DNA of 51,078 bases, taken from contig CAMPKC010000030.1 of assembly GCA_946887045.1 (NCBI GenBank), positions 1 through 51,078 on the forward strand. The letters run 5' to 3'. The stretch is from an uncultured Sphingobacteriaceae bacterium (GTDB lineage Bacteria; Bacteroidota; Bacteroidia; Sphingobacteriales; Sphingobacteriaceae). The stretch's first letter is position 1. Each line of letters starts with the position of its first letter. The position numbers and the translations under genes are program-made. Under the pieces are notes generated by a model that was not told where the DNA came from, did not search any database, and worked only from the letters and a program-made list of their open reading frames with translations. Of this stretch, positions 34,590 through 42,072 are shown piece after piece.

Positions 34590-36989
34590 ATGAAGATTTC
34601 ATATAACTGGCTAAAACAGTTTATAAATACTGACCTGTCGCCGGACGATATTTCGCAAATACTAACAGCAATTGGTCTGGAGGTTGAAAGCGTAGATAAG
34701 GTACAAACTATCCGCGGAGGTTTGGAAGGTTTGGTGATTGGATATGTTAATGAATGTGTCCAACATCCGAATGCTGATCGCCTGCGGATCACTAAAGTGA
34801 ATGTAGGTGGCGCCGAAGATATACAAGTGGTTTGTGGCGCAGCAAATGTTGCTGCCGGTCAAAAGGTTGTGGTTGCAACAGTTGGTACAACAGTTTATCC
34901 TGCCGAAGGAGATGCTTTTAAAATAAATAAATCCAAGATTAGAGGCGAAGTTTCTGAAGGAATGATTTGCGCCGAAGATGAAATTGGTCTTGGTGTATCT
35001 CATGAAGGAATTATGGTTCTGAAAGAGGATGCTCCAATAGGGACTCCAGCAAAAGAATATTTTAATATTAGTGATGACTTCCTTTTTGAAATTGGCTTAA
35101 CACCTAACCGTGCTGATGCTGCTTCACATTTAGGGGTCGCAAGAGATTTGGCTGCCTATCTTCGGACGTCCATCAGCATGCCTGATGTATCTGCATTTAA
35201 GCCGGATAACCATAATCTTTTAATTCCTGTAAAGGTCGAGAATGTTGAAGCTTGTCCGAGGTATACGTCCGTTACTTTAACGGGTGTAGAAGTTAAAGAA
35301 TCTCCTGATTGGTTGAAGGATAAGTTGAAGATTATAGGTGTTCGTCCGGTAAATAATGTTGTCGATGTTACCAATTATGTTTTGCACGAACTCGGACAAC
35401 CATTGCACGCATTTGATGCCGACGAGATTAAAGGTGCTCAGGTTATTGTAAAAAACGGTTCTGAGGGCGATTTATTCACCACGCTGGATGAAGTAGAACG
35501 CAAACTATCTTCCGAAGATTTGATGATATGTAATGCCGAATCGCCGATGTGTATTGCCGGTGTTTTTGGTGGAATTTCTTCTGGTGTGAAAAGTACAACC
35601 ACGAAAGTTTTCCTCGAAAGTGCATATTTCAATTCCGTATCAGTAAGAAAAACGTCTAAGCGTCACGGTCTGAAAACCGATGCATCTTTCCGCTTTGAGC
35701 GCGGTACTGATCCTGAAATGACGGTTTTTGCGATCAAGAGAGCAGCTTTATTAATTAAGGAACTTGCGGGAGCCGAAATTTCTTCCGGGATCTCTGACTT
35801 TTACCCTTCGCCGGCAACTCCGTTTAATATTTCTGTATCTTATAAAAATATTGATCGGTTAATTGGTGAACAGATTCCGCACGAAACAATTAAAAGCATC
35901 ATTACGGCACTGGGGATTTCTATTGTCAATGAAAGCGCTGATGTCTTGAATCTTGAGGTGCCGCCTTTCAAAGTAGACGTTACCCGTGAAGTGGATATTA
36001 TTGAAGAGGTACTTCGTATTTATGGATATAATAATATTGCGATTCCATCACAAGTGCGGGCCTCTTTAACTAATTCGGTTAAACCAGATAAAGAAGTTGT
36101 TCAAAATCAGGTTGCCGATTTATTAACGGCTAACGGATTTTCAGAAATCCTGTCGAACTCGTTGACTAAATCAGCATATGATCAACAATCTGAAACCGCT
36201 GTGCGGATTTTAAATCCCCTGAGCAGCGATTTGGATACTATGCGTCAAACGCTTCTTTACTCAGGTCTGGAAGCAATAGCTTACAATCAGAATCGCAAGA
36301 ACGCAGATTTAAAGCTCTATGAGTTTGGCAAGGTATATTCCACTTCCGATACCGGGTATAGTGAAAACTTCCGGTTTGGGATTTTTATGACAGGAAGAAA
36401 TTTTAGTCAGCAGTGGAATCACAACAACAGTCAAACTTCCTTTTACAACTTAAAAGGAGCTGTAGATGCGATAGTAAAGCGACTAAATATTTCCGGGTTA
36501 TCAGAAGATACCTTCGATAGCGTAAATTTTCAACAAGCGCATCAATATAAAAAAGGTGAGCAGACTTTAGTGTCGTTTGGAATGGTTTCAAAAGCAGCAT
36601 TAAAGAAATTGGACATTGAAAAGGAAGTGTTCTATGCCGATTTTAATTGGGATTTAGTTTTGAAATCCATCAGAAAAAATAAGATAACCTTTAAAGAGGT
36701 GCCTAAAACGCCATCTGTTCGAAGAGATCTTTCTTTATTGATCAATAAAGATATTGCATTTAGTCAGCTGGAAGCAATTGCGTTGAAATCAGAAAGAAGT
36801 TTGTTGAAGGAGGTGAGTGTATTTGATGTGTATGAAGGAGAGAAGCTTCCTGAGAATAAAAAATCATATGCATTAAGTTTCCTTTTACAGGATGAAGAAA
36901 AAACTCTCACTGATAAGCAGATTGATTCGGTAATGAGTAAATTAATTGGTATTTTCGAAAAAGAACTGGGAGCGGAAATTAGAAAGTGA
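34590..36989 (+). CDS. pheT: Phenylalanyl-tRNA synthetase beta subunit
   Basis: Beta subunit of the (alpha-beta)2 PheRS; it holds the editing site and tRNA-binding domains. The 799 residues show the usual order: a tRNA-binding (EMAP-like) domain at about 40-155 (VVCGAANVAAGQKVVVATVG), B3/B4 editing domain at about 215-375, B5 domain at about 405-475, the catalytic-like core and the C-terminal ferredoxin-fold anticodon-binding domain at about 705-798 (PKTPSVRRDLSLLINKDIAF). pheS is not adjacent, as often in Bacteroidota. Confidence 0.98.
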   Translation: MKISYNWLKQFINTDLSPDDISQILTAIGLEVESVDKVQTIRGGLEGLVIGYVNECVQHPNADRLRITKVNVGGAEDIQVVCGAANVAAGQKVVVATVGTTVYPAEGDAFKINKSKIRGEVSEGMICAEDEIGLGVSHEGIMVLKEDAPIGTPAKEYFNISDDFLFEIGLTPNRADAASHLGVARDLAAYLRTSISMPDVSAFKPDNHNLLIPVKVENVEACPRYTSVTLTGVEVKESPDWLKDKLKIIGVRPVNNVVDVTNYVLHELGQPLHAFDADEIKGAQVIVKNGSEGDLFTTLDEVERKLSSEDLMICNAESPMCIAGVFGGISSGVKSTTTKVFLESAYFNSVSVRKTSKRHGLKTDASFRFERGTDPEMTVFAIKRAALLIKELAGAEISSGISDFYPSPATPFNISVSYKNIDRLIGEQIPHETIKSIITALGISIVNESADVLNLEVPPFKVDVTREVDIIEEVLRIYGYNNIAIPSQVRASLTNSVKPDKEVVQNQVADLLTANGFSEILSNSLTKSAYDQQSETAVRILNPLSSDLDTMRQTLLYSGLEAIAYNQNRKNADLKLYEFGKVYSTSDTGYSENFRFGIFMTGRNFSQQWNHNNSQTSFYNLKGAVDAIVKRLNISGLSEDTFDSVNFQQAHQYKKGEQTLVSFGMVSKAALKKLDIEKEVFYADFNWDLVLKSIRKNKITFKEVPKTPSVRRDLSLLINKDIAFSQLEAIALKSERSLLKEVSVFDVYEGEKLPENKKSYALSFLLQDEEKTLTDKQIDSVMSKLIGIFEKELGAEIRK

Positions 36990-37038
36990 TAAACACATAA
37001 TGATTCACTTATTAATTTAACCCTCAATATTAAAGAAC

Positions 37039-37347
37039 ATGTCCTTAGCAGGCCAATTAACAAATGTACTCGACAGAACACAGCGACTTTTAGAGTTGTG
37101 TGAGGTTTTACAGGAAGAGAATAATCTTTTAAAACAAGAAAATAAGGCATTGGAAGCCAGCTTGGAAAATAACAAAACCAAGATTTCTGACCTCGAGGAA
37201 AAGTTAAAAGCATTGAAACTTGCCAGGTCTTTAGAGGGTATTCCGGTGACACAAATATCAAGCGATGAAAAAACGCTTGACATAAAGCAAAAAATTAGCG
37301 ATTTTGTGCGAGAAATTGATAAGTGCATTGTATTGCTAAAGAGGTAA
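37039..37347 (+). CDS. Small coiled-coil protein ahead of zapA
   Basis: The 102-residue protein starts MSLAGQLTNVLDRTQRLLEL. From about residue 8 to 68 it is a Leu/Glu/Asn heptad coiled coil (CEVLQEENNLLKQENKALEA), followed by a short C-terminal helix (KISDFVREIDKCIVLLKR). No enzymatic motif is present. It lies 49 bases after pheT and 22 bases before zapA, so it is probably co-expressed with zapA. ZapB of E. coli is likewise a small coiled-coil partner of ZapA, but no sequence homology is claimed. A role at the division ring is inference from position and shape. Confidence 0.85.
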   Translation: MSLAGQLTNVLDRTQRLLELCEVLQEENNLLKQENKALEASLENNKTKISDLEEKLKALKLARSLEGIPVTQISSDEKTLDIKQKISDFVREIDKCIVLLKR

Positions 37348-37369
37348 TATAACGTGAAACTAAAGCCAA

Positions 37370-37660
37370 ATGGGAGAAATCTCCATTAAAATAAATATTG
37401 CTGACCGTGTTTACCCTTTAAGAGTGAACATGGAAGAGGAAGAAATGATTAGGCGGGCAGCTAAGATTATAAACGATCGTATAAAAGAGTTTCAAGACAA
37501 TTATGCGGTACGGGATAAACAAGATTTATTGTCAATGTGTGTGTTGCATTATGCAACGGCTACATTAAAAGCCGATAAGAAAAGAGTTGATGAAGATACG
37601 GAAGTGGCCGATAAGGTTTATCAGTTAGATCAGATGCTTAACAACTTCTTTTCAAAGTAA
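37370..37660 (+). CDS. zapA: Cell division protein ZapA
   Basis: FtsZ-ring stabiliser. The 96 residues start MGEISIKINIADRVYPLRVN, with the ZapA N-terminal beta-domain and EEEMIRRAAKIINDRIKEFQ, followed by a C-terminal coiled coil (DEDTEVADKVYQLDQMLNNF). Length and pattern are standard for the ZapA family. It is followed by a structured RNA candidate and rny, and preceded by a coiled-coil gene. Confidence 0.93.
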   Translation: MGEISIKINIADRVYPLRVNMEEEEMIRRAAKIINDRIKEFQDNYAVRDKQDLLSMCVLHYATATLKADKKRVDEDTEVADKVYQLDQMLNNFFSK

Positions 37661-37685
37661 TTTACGTTCTTTATATTAGGGCAAA

Positions 37686-37850
37686 GATTTAACCGCAGTT
37701 AAATTAAGTTTCACTATTAAAAAACTTAACACTTCAATATTAACGAAGTCGAACAGATAAACCACCTGAATAAGTTGGTTATGATCAAGACTTAATCGTG
37801 CTTAATGAAGTTTTACAATACTGGAGCTTATCTTTAATTGCGGTTTTTTT
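37686..37850 (+). ncRNA. ssrS: Structured RNA between zapA and rny, candidate 6S RNA
   Basis: The 204-base zapA-rny gap folds into a long rod. Stem 1 pairs 37693-37703 with 37833-37843 (11 bp, one G-U). It continues with 37705-37713/37822-37830 and 37715-37718/37817-37820 across one mismatch and small bulges, then AAAACTT/AAGTTTT (37721-37727 with 37808-37814). The interior holds hairpins ACTTC/GAAGT (37731-37749) and AACCA/TGGTT (37760-37780). Seven T residues (37844-37850) follow the closing stem, which gives a terminator-like 3' end. A near-consensus promoter (TTTT at 37649, 19-base spacer, TATATTAG at 37672-37679) predicts a start near 37686 and about 165 nt. E. coli 6S RNA also follows zapA. 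A rod of this length next to zapA fits 6S RNA; I did not compare it with a covariance model, and the central bubble is not obvious by eye. Confidence 0.55.
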
Positions 37851-37864
37851 ATTAAAAAAGTACT

Positions 37865-39418
37865 ATGGAGATAATTGGTTACATTTTATTAGGACTGGTA
37901 GTAGGTATAGGAATAGGGCGCTTTATGCTTCGTACCTTACTGAAAAATCAGGAAGTTGCAGCGCAGAACAAAGTCAAGAAAATATTAAAAGACGCTGAGA
38001 ATAATGCTGAGATTTTAAAGAAGAATAAGTTATTAGAAGCTAAAGAGAAGTTTATTCAATTAAAAAGTGAGCATGAACAGGAGATTAACGCAAAGAATAA
38101 TTCAATTAATCAGCGTGAAAACTCAATCAAACAAAAGGAACAGTCTTTAAATCAGCGTTTAGAGAACCTGAATAAGAAAGAGCAGGATCTTGACAATCAA
38201 CGTAAGAATCTTGAAAGGCAAACAGAAATAGCCCAAAAGAAGCAGGAAGAAGTCGAAGTTTTAAAGAACCAGCATATCAGTCAGCTTGAAACGATAGCCG
38301 GTTTATCGGCCGATGATGCGAGAAGCCAGTTGGTTGATTCTTTAAAAGAAGAAGCGCGGTCGAAGGCAATGATGCAGATTAAGGACATTGTTGACGAAGC
38401 TAAACTTACCGCAAGTAAAGAGGCTAAAAAGGTCGTAATTCAAACCATTCAACGTACCGCTACAGAAGCGGCGATCGAAAACACAGTTTCAATCTTCAAT
38501 ATCGAAAGTGACGAGATCAAAGGTCGTGTTATTGGTAGAGAAGGGCGTAATATTCGCGCTTTAGAAGCTGCAACCGGCGTCGAAATTATTGTTGATGATA
38601 CACCCGAAGCGATAATTCTTTCAGGGTTTGATCCCGTAAGGAGAGAAATTGCCCGTCTTGCATTACATCGTTTGGTGACGGACGGTCGTATCCACCCGGC
38701 CCGTATCGAAGAAGTTGTAGCCAAAACCCGTAAGCAAATAGAGGACGAGATAGTAGAGATTGGTGAGCGAACAGTTATTGATCTTGGAATTCATGGTCTG
38801 CACCCTGAGTTGATTCGTATGGTTGGCAGGATGCGTTATCGTTCATCTTACGGCCAGAATTTATTACAGCACTCGCGTGAGGTAGCAAATTTCTGCGCAA
38901 CGATGGCTTCTGAACTAGGCTTAAATGTGAAATTGGCTAAACGTGCCGGACTCTTGCATGATATTGGAAAAGTGCCTGATGATAACCCTGAATTGCCACA
39001 CGCAATCTTAGGAATGCAACTTGCTGAAAAATATAAGGAACATCCTGAAGTTTGTAACGCCATCGGTGCTCACCATGATGAAATTGAAATGACATCAATG
39101 ATCTCACCGGTCATTCAGGCTTGTGATGCAATATCCGGTGCTCGTCCTGGTGCACGTCGCGAGGTTGTAGAAAGTTACATTAAACGTTTGAAAGAGCTTG
39201 AGGAACTTGCTTTATCCTATCCTGGTGTTGAGAAAACCTTTGCTATTCAGGCTGGTCGTGAGTTACGTGTAGTGGTAGAAAGTGAACGAGTTACTGATGA
39301 TCAGGCTGAGATTTTAGCAGCAGATATTTCTAATAGAATTCAAACTGAAATGACCTATCCGGGTCAGATTAAAGTTACTGTTATTCGTGAAACAAGATCT
39401 GTTTCCTACGCGAAATAA
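37865..39418 (+). CDS. rny: Ribonuclease Y
   Basis: Membrane-anchored endoribonuclease that initiates mRNA decay. The 517 residues show an N-terminal helix (about 3-22, [20 protein letters not shown]), a long charged coiled coil (about 28-200), a KH RNA-binding domain (about 205-275, [20 protein letters not shown]) and an HD domain with the catalytic His365-Asp366 in [12 protein letters not shown]. All are standard for RNase Y. A strong terminator follows at 39435-39469. Confidence 0.98.
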   Translation: MEIIGYILLGLVVGIGIGRFMLRTLLKNQEVAAQNKVKKILKDAENNAEILKKNKLLEAKEKFIQLKSEHEQEINAKNNSINQRENSIKQKEQSLNQRLENLNKKEQDLDNQRKNLERQTEIAQKKQEEVEVLKNQHISQLETIAGLSADDARSQLVDSLKEEARSKAMMQIKDIVDEAKLTASKEAKKVVIQTIQRTATEAAIENTVSIFNIESDEIKGRVIGREGRNIRALEAATGVEIIVDDTPEAIILSGFDPVRREIARLALHRLVTDGRIHPARIEEVVAKTRKQIEDEIVEIGERTVIDLGIHGLHPELIRMVGRMRYRSSYGQNLLQHSREVANFCATMASELGLNVKLAKRAGLLHDIGKVPDDNPELPHAILGMQLAEKYKEHPEVCNAIGAHHDEIEMTSMISPVIQACDAISGARPGARREVVESYIKRLKELEELALSYPGVEKTFAIQAGRELRVVVESERVTDDQAEILAADISNRIQTEMTYPGQIKVTVIRETRSVSYAK

Positions 39419-39434
39419 TAACTAATGAAATTAC

Positions 39435-39469
39435 AAAAGGTGCTGGAGTGTTTCAGCATCTTTTGTTTT
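39435..39469 (+). terminator. Rho-independent terminator of rny
   Basis: AAAAGGTGCTG/CAGCATCTTTT (39435-39445, 39454-39464, one G-T pair), eight-base loop, then GTTTT, 16 bases after the rny stop. Its presence shows that the next open frame is not translated from 39425. Confidence 0.9.
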
Positions 39470-39519
39470 ATAAACATTTCCGTCAATATCTATGTCCGCC
39501 GGGGCCAGCCTTATTACCT

Positions 39520-39527
39520 TATATTTG
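39520..39527 (+). promoter_or_regulatory. -7 promoter element of the Mpo1-like gene
   Basis: TATATTTG matches TAnnTTTG and ends eight bases before the ATG at 39536. Confidence 0.55.
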
Positions 39528-39535
39528 CTTCCAAT

Positions 39536-40045
39536 ATGGTAAAACAGCAACCGATTAAAAGTAAAGTCAACCAGGTAATCGACGATTATTCTGCATCTCA
39601 CAAAAACCCGATAAATCAAGCCATTCAATGGATCTGTATTCCTCTGCTCACTTTTGGTGTCTTAGGCATTGTTTGGTCAATTCCTTTTCCATATCTGGCC
39701 TTTTTAGGAAAGTACAATGGATTTGTGAACTGGGCGTCTTTTCTTATAGCTTTCTCAATTTATTATTATTATAAAACATCGCCTGTTCTTTCCTATGGCA
39801 TATTATTGTTCGTATTTGCATTTTCTGCCGGCATAGTGGGGTTGGAGAAATTTCATACTCACAATAATTGGCCCACAATGAGCTCTGTTTGTATGGGTGT
39901 ATTTGTACTCGGCTTAATTTTGCAATTCATAGGATATAAATACGAAGGCGCAACCCCATCGCTATCTTCTAATCTTAAATTATTACTTCACGGACCTTTG
40001 TGGCTAATGTATATGCTTTTCAAAAAATTAGGATATAAGGGCTAA
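39536..40045 (+). CDS. Mpo1-like (DUF962) membrane protein
   Basis: The 169 residues start MVKQQPIKSKVNQVIDDYSA and have the DUF962/Mpo1 signature SASHKNPINQAIQWICIPLL (about 18-37) with four or five hydrophobic helices, and the conserved FHTHNNWPTM in the middle. Yeast Mpo1 is an iron-dependent dioxygenase of 2-hydroxy fatty acids, and the His residues shared here (HKN, FHTHN) are in keeping with metal binding. The bacterial role is unproven. The open frame reaches back to 39425 but that region is the rny terminator and promoter, so ATG 39536 is chosen. Confidence 0.88.
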   Translation: MVKQQPIKSKVNQVIDDYSASHKNPINQAIQWICIPLLTFGVLGIVWSIPFPYLAFLGKYNGFVNWASFLIAFSIYYYYKTSPVLSYGILLFVFAFSAGIVGLEKFHTHNNWPTMSSVCMGVFVLGLILQFIGYKYEGATPSLSSNLKLLLHGPLWLMYMLFKKLGYKG

Positions 40046-40070
40046 AACCTTAAGGCTGGCAATGTATTTG

Positions 40071-40094
40071 ATAGATTTTATACTTAAAATCTAT
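40071..40094 (+). repeat. Perfect 10-bp hairpin just ahead of the TM2-like gene
   Basis: ATAGATTTTA and TAAAATCTAT with a four-base TACT loop, ending three bases before the ATG at 40098 and 26 bases after the Mpo1-like stop. It may end the upstream gene (TTT follows) or mask the next start codon. Confidence 0.6.
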
Positions 40095-40097
40095 TTT

Positions 40098-40352
40098 ATG
40101 AAAGATCACAAACATCTGGTTCCGGCATTAATGTCGGCAGTAATACCTGGGTTAGGACAAATAGTTAAAGGCCAAATTGTAAAAGGCTTATTGATAATCG
40201 TTTTGGGAATCACCGTTTCTTATTTGCTCTTCTGGACGATTATTTTCCCGATACTGTTTTGGGCATGGAATGTTTACGATGCCTACACCTCTGACAGTGA
40301 AAGGAGTATTGTAGACGATTCAAGTACGCGACCCGATATCAGACATGAATAA
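40098..40352 (+). CDS. Small TM2-like membrane protein
   Basis: The 84 residues start MKDHKHLVPALMSAVIPGLG. The PGLGQIVKGQIVKGLL motif, followed by two hydrophobic stretches (IIVLGITVSYLLFWTIIFPI and LFWAWNVYDAYT), resembles TM2-domain and related small membrane proteins with a PGxGQ...GQ motif. The C-terminus is acidic and soluble. An upstream ATG at 40062 would add 12 residues, but these are encoded by the hairpin at 40071-40094, so 40098 is preferred. The function is unknown. It probably follows the Mpo1-like gene in one transcript. Confidence 0.75.
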   Translation: MKDHKHLVPALMSAVIPGLGQIVKGQIVKGLLIIVLGITVSYLLFWTIIFPILFWAWNVYDAYTSDSERSIVDDSSTRPDIRHE

Positions 40353-40507
40353 TTAACCCCGATGTTTCAAGCACTGGACAATTCAGATAAGTTCTCCTGG
40401 CAGTTCATTAATTGGTCGGTGAGGAGCAAGTCATTACAATTTCCTTTTCTTCATTAATTAAGCCAATTTCGCAGAAAACCAGTGTATACTGAGTATAATT
40501 CTTATTA

Positions 40508-41869
40508 ATGAGAAATAATGTCGTGACTGATAACATTAGAAAAGAAGATTTTGGTGATAATTTTGAATGGGGAGTAGCTACGGCAGCCTACCAAATCGAA
40601 GGCGGCCATGATGTCGACGGTAAAGGTCCGTCCATTTGGGATGTATTTACTACCCGCAAGGGGAAAGTGAAGGGCGGCCATCATGGGCAAACAGCCTGTA
40701 ATTTTTATAATTGCTATAAAGACGATATTCAGCTTATCCGGGATCTTAATATTCCAAACTTCCGGTTTTCACTTAGTTGGTCAAGGATTCTGCCCCACGG
40801 CATCGGCAAGATTAATCAGCAAGGGATAGACTTTTATAACCGGGTTATAGATTATTCTCTTGAATGCGGAATAACACCTTGGTCGACATTGTACCATTGG
40901 GATTTACCCAATGCGCTCGAACTTAAGGGCGGATGGACAAATAGAGATATTGTTCAATGGTTTTGTGAATATTCGGAGATATGCACTAAAAATTTCGGAG
41001 ATCGGGTAAAGAATTGGATGGTTATGAATGAACCGTCTGCTTTTACTGGTGCAGGCTACTTTTTAGGTATACACGCCCCTGGCAAAACTGGTCTTAAAAA
41101 CTTTCTTTCTGCAATTCATCATGTAACACTTTCTACAAGTGCGTCGGCTAAAATTTTAAGAGATACTTTGCCTCATGTTAACATAGGTTCAACCTTTTCG
41201 TGCTCACATATTGAACCCTATTCAGAACGCGAGAAACATATTTCCGCAGCAAAAAGAGTCGATGCCCTGCTAAATCGGACGTTTATTGAGCCTGCTTTAG
41301 GTTTGGGCTATCCGTATAAGGATTTGCCTGTTTTGCGAAAGATTGAAAAATATATGAAGCCCGGTGATGAAAATGAAATGTCGTTCGATTTTGATTTTAT
41401 CGGACTGCAGAATTATACCAGGGAAATAGTGCGTTCATCGTTTTTTGCTCCATACATTGGCGCAAGCCTTGTTAAAGCTGAGAAGCGAGGAGTACCTCTC
41501 ACAGAGATGAAGTGGGAAGTGTATCCTCAGGCAATGTATCATGTCATCAAAAAGTTTGATGCGTATCCCCAAATCAAAAAAATTCTTATAACAGAAAACG
41601 GAGCTGCTTTCCCTGATGAGGTCGTCGGGGGGCTTGTACATGATATTAAGAGAATAAATTATATCCGCGACAACATATCCCAGGTGTTAAAAGCGAAGAA
41701 TGAGGGTTGCAAAGTTGATGGATATTTCGTGTGGACTCTGACAGATAATTTCGAGTGGGCCGAAGGTTATCATCCGCGCTTTGGGCTAATTTATGTTGAT
41801 TTTGAAAGTCAGAAAAGATTAATAAAGGATTCGGGACTTTGGTATAAAGAATTTCTTTCTAAAGATTGA
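40508..41869 (+). CDS. GH1 family beta-glucosidase-like glycosidase
   Basis: Retaining beta-glycosidase of glycoside hydrolase family 1, with 453 residues. The acid/base Glu is E175 in WMVMNEPSAFT; the nucleophile is E363 in ILITENGAAFPDE. The signature FEWGVATAAYQIEGGHDVDG is at about 19-38. There is no signal peptide, so it is likely cytosolic. Substrate (beta-glucosides, galactosides or phospho-sugars) cannot be decided, though no phospho-sugar Ser/Lys motif is evident. It stands alone: no transporter or regulator gene adjoins it. The 155 bases upstream hold nothing clear beyond AT-rich spacer. Confidence 0.95.
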   Translation: MRNNVVTDNIRKEDFGDNFEWGVATAAYQIEGGHDVDGKGPSIWDVFTTRKGKVKGGHHGQTACNFYNCYKDDIQLIRDLNIPNFRFSLSWSRILPHGIGKINQQGIDFYNRVIDYSLECGITPWSTLYHWDLPNALELKGGWTNRDIVQWFCEYSEICTKNFGDRVKNWMVMNEPSAFTGAGYFLGIHAPGKTGLKNFLSAIHHVTLSTSASAKILRDTLPHVNIGSTFSCSHIEPYSEREKHISAAKRVDALLNRTFIEPALGLGYPYKDLPVLRKIEKYMKPGDENEMSFDFDFIGLQNYTREIVRSSFFAPYIGASLVKAEKRGVPLTEMKWEVYPQAMYHVIKKFDAYPQIKKILITENGAAFPDEVVGGLVHDIKRINYIRDNISQVLKAKNEGCKVDGYFVWTLTDNFEWAEGYHPRFGLIYVDFESQKRLIKDSGLWYKEFLSKD

Positions 41870-42072
41870 CCTTGTCGCTTGTTTATTGTTTTCAGATAAA
41901 ATGAGAAGTGAAATTATTTCTTTAAAATTCCGCGAAATTTCCTCTTAGAAGTTACGTTGAATTATTTATACAAGGTAAACAGATAGGGTTCTCATAAAGT
42001 CGATTTTTCAACACCTGCTCTGCCCAATCTTTTTTTTCTTAAATTAGATGCACTCTTTTTGGAACTTATCTG

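Noticed and set aside
34662..35003. Minus-strand open frame of 113 codons
   Set aside because: Antisense shadow of pheT; the pheT frame is certain.
37798..37998. Plus-strand open frame of 66 codons across the zapA-rny gap
   Set aside because: It lies over the folded RNA and its T run, then overlaps rny in another frame.
39425..39535. N-terminal extension of the Mpo1-like protein by 37 residues
   Set aside because: The region is the rny terminator and the gene's own promoter.
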